From assembly GCA_003219095.1 (NCBI GenBank), contig QHPM01000127.1, forward strand, positions 1 to 14,198: a DNA stretch of 14,198 nt, in the 5' to 3' direction. The notes beneath the pieces are model-generated. The model saw nothing but the letters and a program-made list of their open reading frames with translations. It was not told the origin of the DNA and did no database searches. The position numbers were made by a program, and so were the translations under genes. Within the stretch, counting starts at the first letter, position 1. Every line of letters starts with the position of its first letter. This document shows, one piece after another, positions 1 to 6,228 of this stretch. The stretch is from Verrucomicrobiota bacterium (lineage in GTDB: Bacteria > Verrucomicrobiota > Verrucomicrobiia > Chthoniobacterales > UBA10450).

Positions 1-161
1 TCACGGCCTTGGGAGTGGTTAACCTCATCATCACCGACCTGTGCGTGTTTGAAGTAAAACAGGGTGGCGGGCTCGTTCTCACCGAGCTGCATCCTGGCGT
101 TGCGGTCGACGACGTCCGCGCCAAGACCGGCGCACCTTTCGACGTCGCGCTCAAGCGTTGA
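1..161 (+). CDS. atoA: 3-oxoacid CoA-transferase, beta subunit (C-terminal end only)
   Basis: Only the last 52 codons are present; the gene enters from the left edge, the first complete codon starts at base 3 and it stops with TGA at 159-161. The peptide contains IITDLCVFEV, then LTELHPGVAVDDVRAKTG and ends APFDVALKR. This is the recognisable tail of the beta (B/AtoA/ScoB) subunit of class I CoA-transferases, which move CoA between succinyl-CoA or acetyl-CoA and acetoacetate or short-chain acids. The catalytic glutamate region lies outside the window. The alpha subunit would be expected just upstream. The stop is 6 nt before the start of atoE, so co-transcription is likely; AtoA followed by AtoE is also the order in the E. 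coli ato operon. The exact acid substrate cannot be read from this fragment. Confidence 0.82.
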   Translation, partial: TALGVVNLIITDLCVFEVKQGGGLVLTELHPGVAVDDVRAKTGAPFDVALKR

Positions 162-167
162 GTCCCG

Positions 168-1622
168 ATGCGGCGTCCGGATCCGCGTTCCGTAAAAAAC
201 ACGAACCCGCCTGCAGAGGCGGGAATCCTCGCGCGCATAGCGCTCGCGTTGACAGACTGGACCGAGCGGTGGGTGCCCGATGCTTTCGTCTTCGCGCTCC
301 TCGCCACCGTAATCGTGATTGTCGCCGGCGTCGCGTTTACGCCATCACGTCTGCCGCAGGTGATCGACTCCTGGGGAAAAGGTTTCTGGGAGTTGATCCC
401 ATTCACGCTGCAAATGGCGCTCATCATCATCACCGGCCATGTGCTCGCGACTTCGCAGCCGGTGGGCCGAGTCATTCGCAGAGTTGCGGCATGGCCAACA
501 ACCCCGCGCAATGCCGTCGCGCTGGTGGCGTTCTTTGCCATGGCAAGCTCATGGTTCAACTGGGGCTTCAGCCTCATCTTCAGCGCCGTGCTCGCGAAAG
601 AAATCGCGCGCCGCGTCGAGGGCGTGGACTATCGCGCGCTCGCCGCCGCCAGCTTCCTCGGGCTCGGCAGCGTCTGGGCACAGGGCTTGAGCGGATCAGC
701 TGCGCTGCAAATGGCCACACTGGGAGCACTACAACCGCAGATCCGCGAGATCGTCGCCCACAACGGCATGGTCCCGGGCGGAATCATTCCGTTTCGGCAC
801 ACGATCTTTCTCTGGCAAAGCCTCGCGTCTGTCGTGGTCGAGATCGCGCTAGTTACTGCCGTGATGTGGCTGGTGACGCCGCCCGCCGGATGCGGCAAAA
901 CAGCGCGCGATCTCGGCATCGTTCTCGGAAAATCGGAGATCGAACCGCCGGTGGCGGTCGTGAAACCGACTCCGGGCCAATGGCTCGAGCACTCCCCGAT
1001 CCTCAACTGGCTGATTGTTCTCATCGGCGGCACGTATCTGGTCCGCTACTTTATGCAGGCCGGCGAACCGCTGAACGCGATCAACCTCAACATCGTCAAC
1101 CTCACCTTTCTGCTCCTCGGTTTCCTGCTGCACAAAACTCCCGCGCGCCTAATGCACGCCGTGCAGGGCGCGACGCCAGCCGTGTGGGGTGTCATCCTCC
1201 AGTTCCCGTTTTACGCAGGCATCGCAGGGATCATCACTTCCACTCACCTGAATCAGCGGATCGCGGATGCGTTCGTCGGGGTCTCATCCGCGCAAACCTT
1301 TCCGGCGATAGTGGCGACCTATTCAGCCGTGCTCGGCGTGTTTGTTCCATCCGGCGGATCGAAATGGGTCGTCGAAGCGCCCTACGTTATGGCCGCCGCG
1401 CACGAACTCAAAGTGCACTTGGGCTGGGTCGTGGAAGCCTACGATTTGGGCGAAGCGCTCGCGAATCTCGTGCAGCCCTTCTGGATGCTGCCGATCCTGG
1501 GACTGTTTCACCTCCGCGCGCGCGACGTCATGGGCTACACCTTTGTCGTTTTTCTCGTGCTCGTCCCCGTGGTCCTGTTGCTCGCGACCATCCTCGGGGC
1601 GACGCTGTCCTATCCGCTGTAG
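168..1622 (+). CDS. atoE: AtoE-family short-chain fatty acid transporter
   Basis: This 484-residue, strongly hydrophobic inner-membrane protein belongs to the SCFA transporter family (AtoE), which takes up short-chain fatty acids and acetoacetate. Near the N-terminus it has the family-like WTERWVPDAFVFALLATV, followed by many membrane segments across the whole length. Other conserved-looking stretches are SSWFNWGFSLIFSAVLAKEI, LSGSAALQMAT and FVPSGGSKWVVEAPYVM near residue 400. Family members are usually about 440-470 residues, so the first 20 or so residues look like an extension. That extension includes a GC-rich hairpin in the DNA, and translation may start further in, though no ATG lies nearby. 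No convincing ribosome binding site precedes ATG 168. Its position 6 nt behind a CoA-transferase subunit supports import coupled to CoA activation. A long arginine-rich frame over the same bases is a shadow. Confidence 0.93.
   Translation: MRRPDPRSVKNTNPPAEAGILARIALALTDWTERWVPDAFVFALLATVIVIVAGVAFTPSRLPQVIDSWGKGFWELIPFTLQMALIIITGHVLATSQPVGRVIRRVAAWPTTPRNAVALVAFFAMASSWFNWGFSLIFSAVLAKEIARRVEGVDYRALAAASFLGLGSVWAQGLSGSAALQMATLGALQPQIREIVAHNGMVPGGIIPFRHTIFLWQSLASVVVEIALVTAVMWLVTPPAGCGKTARDLGIVLGKSEIEPPVAVVKPTPGQWLEHSPILNWLIVLIGGTYLVRYFMQAGEPLNAINLNIVNLTFLLLGFLLHKTPARLMHAVQGATPAVWGVILQFPFYAGIAGIITSTHLNQRIADAFVGVSSAQTFPAIVATYSAVLGVFVPSGGSKWVVEAPYVMAAAHELKVHLGWVVEAYDLGEALANLVQPFWMLPILGLFHLRARDVMGYTFVVFLVLVPVVLLLATILGATLSYPL
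206..223. repeat. GC-rich perfect hairpin in the 5' end of atoE
   Basis: A 7-bp perfect stem (cccgcct / aggcggg) with a 4-nt loop lies about 40 nt into atoE and encodes residues NPPAEAG. It could be a remnant of a dispersed palindromic element or an mRNA hairpin near the start. Only the stem itself is visible evidence. Confidence 0.4.
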
Positions 1623-1643
1623 CGAAGCCCGCACTCTGCAGAG

Positions 1644-1739
1644 CTACATCATCGGGCGAAACGCCCCGACGATTTCCTGTAGTCGGCGGTTGATTTGGCC
1701 AAGGGAACAACCTTCCACCGCTTCCAACAATGCCGGAAC
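1644..1739 (-). pseudogene. Orphan 3' remnant of an IcmF-type mutase gene
   Basis: Reading the minus strand from 1739 gives VPALLEAVEGCSLGQINRRL followed by QEIVGAFRPMM and a TAG stop at 1646-1644. This matches the C-terminus of the mutase ending at 2828 at 25 of 31 residues, and by my hand alignment at 76 of 96 bases. Most differences fall at third codon positions or cause conservative replacements, so the copies diverged while still coding. The remnant therefore probably comes from an old paralogue and not a fresh duplication. Upstream of 1739 the similarity fades and no start or body of a gene remains. The fragment fills most of the gap between atoE and the small secreted protein. Its orientation is the same as that of the complete 3' end about 1.1 kb away. 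Confidence 0.85.
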
Positions 1740-1800
1740 GTAGATAGCGGGTACACGATTCTATCGATTTTTCTGAAGCGATTTGTTTGAATCCTCGCTT

Positions 1801-2211
1801 ATGAAAAAGTATCCATTTCCTTTCGTAATAATCGTCCTGGCCACGATTACAACGGTCATGGCCGCGGGACCGGCGAAGTTTGATGGCGAATTCGTGGACA
1901 AGAAATTTCTGAATGGGCAAGGCGTGTTTCAGTTCAGCGTTCATCAGAGCGGCAGCGCGCTCGAGATTGCATTCGATGCGGCTTATTCCGACGGACACGG
2001 CGCCACCCCTGATGCGACTGGCGCAGGCAAAGTCAACGGAAACGCCGCTGAGTTCACCTGGAAGGATAGTCAGGGCAATACCGGGACGGGCACGATCAAT
2101 CTCGCTGGCGACGATATTATCGTCTCGATGAAAACCGTGCACGTCGCCGACCCGCGCTGTCTCGCGTTCTATCGTGACAACATGAAGCTGAAGCGCATTG
2201 GGAAGAAGTAA
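1801..2211 (+). CDS. Small secreted protein of unknown function
   Basis: A 136-residue protein begins at ATG 1801; a TTG 18 nt upstream is less likely because the signal peptide fits the ATG. Residues 1-22 form a classic Sec signal: a lysine pair, then a hydrophobic core (FPFVIIVLATITTV), then a MAA cleavage site. The mature part is rich in short alternating, Gly/Thr/Asn-containing stretches (for example FTWKDSQGNTGTGTINL), suggesting a small beta-sandwich or barrel in the periplasm or outside the cell. It has a single cysteine and a basic C-terminus (MKLKRIGKK). I do not recognise the family. It lies between the orphan mutase remnant and the RAYT element, on the opposite strand from both. 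No clear ribosome binding site is visible. It could be cargo of an old rearrangement, but nothing proves that. Confidence 0.7.
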   Translation: MKKYPFPFVIIVLATITTVMAAGPAKFDGEFVDKKFLNGQGVFQFSVHQSGSALEIAFDAAYSDGHGATPDATGAGKVNGNAAEFTWKDSQGNTGTGTINLAGDDIIVSMKTVHVADPRCLAFYRDNMKLKRIGKK

Positions 2212-2245
2212 GAAGGAGAGTCCCCTCCTACTGCGCGCTTTAAAT

Positions 2246-2273
2246 AATGTGGGAGGGGCCTTAGTGCCCCGAC
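2246..2273. repeat. Left REP-like arm of the RAYT element
   Basis: This 28-nt arm starts aatgtgggaggggccttagt and ends gccccgac. It matches, in inverted orientation, the arm at 2785-2812 and is clearly related to the two arms at 13113-13140 and 13158-13185. Confidence 0.85.
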
Positions 2274-2277
2274 AGCC

Positions 2278-2778
2278 TCACTCCTCCTCATACAAATAAG
2301 GCCAGGATTCGGTAATAAAATCCGTTCTTTTCGCGCTGCTCCCATCCCATTGTTCCGGTCTTTCAACCAAGCCTTTAACCACGGGATTCTGCTCTACGTA
2401 ACATGCGACATACTCAAACTGCCTCGCCGTTTTGACCACCGTATCGTAGTAGCCGTCTTGCCAGGACGTCTCATGGCTACTCAATAGCTTTGATGTCTTG
2501 CCGCCGATGTAGCTCATCAGATCGTGCATAAATTTTGGCAACGTCAACGGCTCTTTCAGCGCGAATAACAGATGCCAATGATCAGGCATGACTACAAAAG
2601 CACGTAGATAGATGCGTTGCTTTTGGGCCGCGAAGCCGAAAGCCGAGACAATTACTTCGGTTGCTTCCCGATTTAGGATCGGCTTTTTCGGCTGCAGAGA
2701 TTTTGTGATGAAGAAGGTTGCTGATACGTCTTTCAGCCGATGCTCCCGCAAATTGCGGGAGTGAGCGTCCAGTGTCAT
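2278..2778 (-). CDS. REP-associated tyrosine transposase (RAYT, Y1 HUH family)
   Basis: This 166-residue single-domain HUH endonuclease/transposase is of the IS200-like Y1 type and would nick and rejoin single-stranded REP sequences. The HUH motif is H67-W-H69 within VVMPDHWHLLF. A WQDGYYDTVV segment (about 106-115) and CYVEQNPVVKGLV (about 126-138) follow; Y127 in the latter is a candidate nucleophile by family position. The N-terminal SRNLREHRL resembles the conserved N-terminal region that many RAYTs have before the catalytic core. The length is normal for the family (about 150-200) and the frame is intact. The gene sits snugly between two inverted 28-bp arms. A 19-bp perfect palindrome at 2743-2761 lies in its 5' coding region. 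It appears complete and possibly active in moving the arm pairs in trans. Confidence 0.92.
   Translation of the reverse strand: MTLDAHSRNLREHRLKDVSATFFITKSLQPKKPILNREATEVIVSAFGFAAQKQRIYLRAFVVMPDHWHLLFALKEPLTLPKFMHDLMSYIGGKTSKLLSSHETSWQDGYYDTVVKTARQFEYVACYVEQNPVVKGLVERPEQWDGSSAKRTDFITESWPYLYEEE
2743..2761. repeat. Perfect palindrome inside the RAYT 5' coding region
   Basis: ctcccgcaaattgcgggag forms a 9-bp perfect stem around a single base. It encodes the SRNLRE stretch near the N-terminus, so it may be constrained by the protein, by an mRNA hairpin near the start, or by both. Confidence 0.6.
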
Positions 2779-2784
2779 TAGAAA

Positions 2785-2812
2785 ATCGGGACACTAAGGT
2801 CCCTCCCACATT
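2785..2812. repeat. Right REP-like arm of the RAYT element
   Basis: Its reverse complement starts aatgtgggagggaccttagt, matching the left arm at 2246-2273 with few differences. It lies between the RAYT start codon and the mutase stop codon. Confidence 0.85.
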
Positions 2813-2827
2813 AAAGGCAGGGGGCCG

Positions 2828-3367
2828 CTAGACCATTGGTCGGAATCTTCCGACGATTTCCTGCAAGCGGCTGGCGATTTGGCCAAGCGAACAAACTTCC
2901 ACCGCTTCTAACAATGCCGGGAAAGAGTTTTCGCCGCGTTCGACCACCGCGCCCAATTTATCCAGCGCACGTTTTGATTTCTCGGCGTTTCTCTTTTTGA
3001 ACCTCTTCAAGCGCTCGACTTGCAATTTTTGTTTCGCTCGGGGCGTGCGGGCCAACTCGATCTCGGGCATCTCATCCGCGCCGTTACGATAGCGATTTAA
3101 TCCAACAATCGGCCGAGTCCCGTCATAAATTTGTTGCTCATAACGGTGAGCGGCATTTTGGATCTGACTGCGCTGATAGCGATTCTCCACCGCTGCAAGC
3201 ACGCCACCGAGTGATTCGATCTCACGAAATTCATCGAGAATTGCTTTCTCAACCGCGCGCTCAACTGCTTTCATCCCGGGTGAGCCGCTCAACATGTTCA
3301 TGGTGTGCTTAAAGATTCCGGATTCTTCGAGCAGAATTGCCTGTCCATGGCACTGTTGGAGTGACAC
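2828..3367 (-). pseudogene. IcmF/methylmalonyl-CoA mutase-type mutase, C-terminal part after frameshift
   Basis: This frame carries the end of the mutase begun at 4656. Homologous sequence starts at about 3352 with CHGQAILLEESGIFKHTMNM and runs through FREIESLGGVLAAVENRYQR, YRNGADEMPE and NAEKSKRALDKLGAVVERGE to a FPALLEAVEVCSLGQIASRL tail and stop. The tail is typical of IcmF-type mutases. The GTG at 3367 is only an open-frame start; nothing suggests independent translation, and the first codons are out-of-frame copies of the upstream frame. Compared with family members, about 16 residues that normally link the NGTNS region to this segment (the DExxTTPTEE-like stretch) are absent. The lesion is therefore a deletion of 3n+1 bases near 3352-3354, not a single-base slip. 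It is either a true pseudogene or an assembly error. Confidence 0.85.
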
Positions 3368-4656
3368 GAGTTAGTGCCGTTCATGTAAGCCAGCATCAAT
3401 TCGGCGGCGGTTCGAGTAAGATTATTTTTGAACTCGGCGGCGATGAGCGAGCGGCCGCTCGTTTGGGTGTGCAGCTTGAACATCTGCCCGCGTGCGTTCG
3501 CGCTAAAGACATCACGCATTCCGATCGCCCAGATTTTTCGGGAAACGCGCGCCAGCGCGATGTATTCAACGTCGAGTCCGCAATCTAAGAAAAAAGAAAG
3601 CCGCGGTGCGAACTGATCGACCGGCACGCCCCGCGCGCTTAGCATTTCGGCGTAAGCGAACCCATTGGAGAGCGTGTAGGCCGCTTGTTGCACCGGCGTC
3701 GATCCCGCTTCGCCGATGTGATAACCGCTGATCGAAACCGGATACCAGCGCGGCATATTCGCGGTTGTCCATTCAATCATGTCGCAAAGAAAACGCAGCG
3801 ACGCTTCCGTCGGAAAGATCGTTTCGTTCTGCGCCTGAACTTCCTTGAAAATGTCGGCCTGAATAGTACCGCGCAGATTCGGCACCACCTTCGCACCGAA
3901 GCGATGCTTTGCCGCCGCGATGTACATCGCCATGATGATCGGCGCCGGGCCGCTGATCGTCATCGATGCGGAAAAATTCGGAGCACCGAGCTCGAAGCCA
4001 TCGTAGAGCCGTACCATGTCTTCCACGGTGTCGACCGCGACTCCACCCTCGCCAATTTTGCCGAAGACGCCGTCGGCATCGGAATCGATTCCGTAGAGAG
4101 TCGGACCATCGAACGCAGTGCTGAGCCGTTTCGAACGCTGATGCGCGCTCAAAAAATGGAAACGCTTGTTCGTGTCCTCAGCCAGCATTAGGCCGGAGAA
4201 CAAGCGAGTTGGCTCCTCCTGTAGAGTCGGCCGTGTCGGCCGCTCTTCCGATGAACGACTTCTCGATCTTCTTGCGGGCGACACGCCCGCCCCTACATCC
4301 CTGTTTGAATTGCCATTTGGAGATTTTCTGTTGCCGTAACTGCCGGTCTCCATTTCGCGCAATGGCTCGAGATACATCTCGCGATAGGCGCCGTTCAGAT
4401 ATGGGAATTCACCCGGCAAACCATCGCCAAAAAGGTAGCGCGCGATTTCGCCCGGCTCATCAATCTCGGGCAAAGCTAGACGCGGCAAAGACAATCCGGT
4501 CGGCGCTTTTGAAGTCGGGATCTCCGCTTTGACCTTCTTCCAGCGCTCGCTCACTTCTCGCGCGAATTTTGCATCATTCCGCGCTCGTTTGACTTGTTCA
4601 AGCACGAAACGTCCATGCTTTTCGACTGCTTCAACGACTGCTCCAAGTTTACTCAT
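3298..4656 (-). pseudogene. IcmF/methylmalonyl-CoA mutase-type mutase, N-terminal part, frameshifted
   Basis: This is the substrate-binding TIM-barrel part of an adenosylcobalamin-dependent acyl-CoA mutase, which would interconvert branched and linear acyl-CoAs. Visible landmarks are EEPTRLFSGLMLAEDTNKRF, KRLSTAFDGPTLYG, FGKIGEGGV, SMTISGPAPI, GTIQADIFKEVQAQNETIFP and SISGYHIGEAG. Q276 sits where methylmalonyl-CoA mutases usually have arginine and isobutyryl-CoA mutases glutamine, which points to an IcmF-like substrate; this alignment was made by eye. Residues 121-146 (VGAGVSPARRSRSR and onward) are encoded by a 78-bp palindromic repeat inserted in frame. The frame breaks after S435 at about 3352 and ends at an out-of-frame stop. 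Start ATG 4656 has a strong ribosome binding site. It is the second cistron after the B12-GTPase gene. Confidence 0.88.
4220..4297. repeat. 78-bp palindromic repeat inserted in the mutase gene
   Basis: The element starts tgtagagtcggccgtgtcgg and ends with the inverted counterpart (reverse complement tgtaggggcgggcgtgtcgc). The terminal 24 bp match at 20 positions. Each arm is itself a small hairpin (cggccg-tgt-cggccg and gggcg-tgt-cgccc). Its length is exactly 26 codons, so the reading frame is kept. A 3-bp tcc flanks both ends and may be a target duplication. It resembles REPIN/BIME-type elements. Confidence 0.82.
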
Positions 4657-4661
4657 ACTAA

Positions 4662-4667
4662 ACCTCC
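4662..4667 (-). promoter_or_regulatory. Shine-Dalgarno site of the mutase gene
   Basis: On the minus strand the bases read ggaggt with 5 nt (ttagt) before ATG 4656. This fixes the start and shows that the mutase has its own initiation site and is not a translated linker of the upstream gene. It is the only strong Shine-Dalgarno sequence I found in the window. Confidence 0.8.
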
Positions 4668-4674
4668 AAATCCA

Positions 4675-4771
4675 TCGTCATCCAGAGCGAAGCGCAGCGA
4701 AGTCGAAGGATCCCGCTGCGTCGCCTTAATGATTACATACCGGGCTCCCTCGACTGTGCTCGGGATGACGA
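4675..4771. repeat. Dispersed repeat with 9-bp inverted ends between B12-GTPase and mutase genes
   Basis: The ends tcgtcatcc (4675-4683) and ggatgacga (4763-4771) are perfect inverted repeats. The interior has gagcgaagcgcagcgaagtc and, near the other end, cgactgtgctcggg. The right end resembles a solo stretch gtcatcccgagc at about 12959-12970. It fills nearly all of the 121-nt gap between the two cistrons of the split mutase system. Confidence 0.65.
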
Positions 4772-4777
4772 AATTTT

Positions 4778-5908
4778 TCATTTCGTAATTAACTCGAACA
4801 ATTCATCCACGCCAGGATCGCGATGGCGTTTCGCAACCGTGGCCACGATTTCCTGTTTGCGCTTGTTCTGCGTCAATCGCTGTTCGATTTCGGACAACGC
4901 AGCTTTTGCCCGCTCCAGATCAGTCTTGTTCACCACCACAATGTCGGCGACGTCGAGCATGACAATCTTTTGCAACTGCAAGCGCGCCCCGTAATCCGGA
5001 TTCATTACCAGGACGGTTTGATCGACCAGTTTATTCCGAAAGGGCAGCGCCTCCTGGCCGGTTCCCACGGTTTCGATGATGACGTAGTCGAATCCGGAAT
5101 GCGCCAGCAGCGCGAGACAGCTTTCGGTCGCGGGCGAAAGTCCGCCGGCCTGACCCCGCGTGGCCATGCTGCGCATAAACACCCGATCGTCCTGCGAGTT
5201 GATCATGGTGGCGCGATCGCCGAGTAAAGCGCCTTCGCCGATCACGCTCGGGTCGTGCGATAAAATAGCGATGCGTGTTTTCGGCTGGCGCTGGAGAAAA
5301 CGCAAAACCAGTTCATCGATCAACGTCGTCTTGCCGGCGCCGCCTGGGCCGGTGAAACCAATCACTTTAGATGTTCGACCTTTGGTCCGAGCGGGATTGG
5401 CATCTTTTGATGGTTGATGTTTTCTCCATCTCGAAGCCCCCTCCTCCAGTTCGGTCAGCTTGCGCGCAAGCACGAGATCGGGGTTTGACTTTACCCGGCG
5501 CTTTTTCCTTTTGCCGTAACCTTTCTTTACGTAATCAGCCATTTCCGCGAGCGAAGTTCCGGCAAAGAAAATTTCGTCGACACCTTTGCGTTTCATTTGC
5601 CGGGCGTCGTCGTGCGTGATCGTTCCCCCGCCCCCGCCGAAAACCGCGATGTCATTCGCGCCTTTCCCTGTCAACTGGCTAACGATATCGGTAAAAAAAT
5701 CGAGGTGGCCGCCGTTGTAACTGGAAATCCCGATCGCAGCCACGTCCTCTTGAATGGCGGCACGCACGATATCGCCGACATAACGATGAAAACCCAAGTA
5801 AACGACTTCGATTCCGTGGCGGATAAATTCGAGATTAATGGTGTTAATCGCACTGTCGTGCCCGTCACAGATTGGGACCGCGGTAAGAATACGAATCGGT
5901 GAAGCCAT
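4778..5908 (-). CDS. Fused cobalamin-binding domain and MeaB/IcmF-type GTPase
   Basis: This 376-residue protein corresponds to the first two domains of the fused isobutyryl-CoA mutase IcmF. Residues 1 to about 130 form a B12-binding domain: D15-G16-H17-D18 is the DxHxxG-type motif supplying the lower cobalt ligand, and ISSYNGGH (61-68) and FGGGGGTI (90-97) follow. After a basic linker (about 130-180), a G3E-type GTPase domain carries Walker A GPGGAGKT (187-194), switch II ETVGTGQ (279-285) and base-recognition NKTD (327-330). Such GTPases load and protect the cobalamin cofactor of the mutase. The mutase domain, which is fused in IcmF, is here the next gene, 121 nt downstream. Start ATG 5908 has at best a weak agga upstream. 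The gene itself is intact although its partner is broken. Confidence 0.92.
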   Translation of the reverse strand: MASPIRILTAVPICDGHDSAINTINLEFIRHGIEVVYLGFHRYVGDIVRAAIQEDVAAIGISSYNGGHLDFFTDIVSQLTGKGANDIAVFGGGGGTITHDDARQMKRKGVDEIFFAGTSLAEMADYVKKGYGKRKKRRVKSNPDLVLARKLTELEEGASRWRKHQPSKDANPARTKGRTSKVIGFTGPGGAGKTTLIDELVLRFLQRQPKTRIAILSHDPSVIGEGALLGDRATMINSQDDRVFMRSMATRGQAGGLSPATESCLALLAHSGFDYVIIETVGTGQEALPFRNKLVDQTVLVMNPDYGARLQLQKIVMLDVADIVVVNKTDLERAKAALSEIEQRLTQNKRKQEIVATVAKRHRDPGVDELFELITK

Positions 5909-5962
5909 TTAAATGTTTGTCCTGGCGGTCTTACGCCCGTCACATTTATGCAAGCAAGTTAT

Positions 5963-5987
5963 CCGACGCTCGTAGAGCGCCGCTACA
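5963..5987. repeat. Possible solo TGTAG-type REP arm
   Basis: On the minus strand it starts tgtagcggcgctctacgagc, with a small hairpin (gctc-tac-gagc). The TGTAG start followed by a GC-rich hairpin resembles each arm of the 78-bp element in the mutase gene. A 14-bp perfect palindrome, cgcgatcgatcgcg, lies nearby at 6007-6020. Both are in the divergent region between the B12-GTPase and SDR genes. Confidence 0.4.
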
Positions 5988-6049
5988 GAAAAAGCGAAAA
6001 AATCTTCGCGATCGATCGCGGAGCAACGGTTCTAGACAGCGTGTTGAAA

Positions 6050-6140
6050 TGCCCTCACCCTCAGGGAGACGAGGACACAGGTCGCGGGTGTCTTGGAAAT
6101 CAGGGTGGGAGACCGCACGCGATAGCGCCAGGTGAGGGCA
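6050..6140. repeat. 91-bp element with 10-bp perfect inverted ends
   Basis: The ends tgccctcacc (6050-6059) and ggtgagggca (6131-6140) are perfect inverted repeats. The interior has gacaggtcgcgggtgtcttg-like GC-rich sequence but no coding capacity. With the solo arm at 5963-5987 and the palindrome at 6007-6020, it makes up most of the 320-nt divergent gap 5909-6228, where the promoters of both neighbours must also lie. I could not identify those promoters with confidence. Confidence 0.6.
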
Positions 6141-6228
6141 GAACATCTCCGTTCCAAACATAACCGAGCAACTGCGTTTGCACGTGGTTTGACTTCTGAG
6201 TTCTGATTGCTGATCTCTAAAACCAATC

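Larger units (their letters stand above)
2246..2812 (-). mobile_element. RAYT element: transposase framed by inverted REP-like arms
   Basis: A 567-bp unit consists of a left 28-bp arm (2246-2273), the transposase gene (2278-2778) and a right arm (2785-2812) that is the inverted counterpart. Both arms, read outward to inward, begin aatgtgggag and differ at only a few positions. The gene stop is 4 nt from the left arm and the start is 6 nt from the right arm, so almost nothing else is inside. The same arm pair without the gene occurs at 13113-13185. This layout matches REP-associated tyrosine transposases with their REPIN-type substrates. No clear target-site duplication was found, as expected for this class. 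The right arm ends 15 nt from the mutase stop codon. Confidence 0.85.

Noticed and set aside
158..1693. Long 511-codon open frame on the plus strand over atoE
   Set aside because: It is rich in arginine, alanine and histidine with no domain, signal or membrane pattern, and overlaps AtoE in another frame; it is a high-GC shadow.
1528..2142. 204-codon minus-strand open frame across the atoE end and the secreted protein
   Set aside because: It crosses the true mutase remnant in a different frame and has no recognisable protein features.
3685..4191. 168-codon plus-strand frame opposite the mutase
   Set aside because: Arg/His-rich complement shadow of the conserved mutase sequence.
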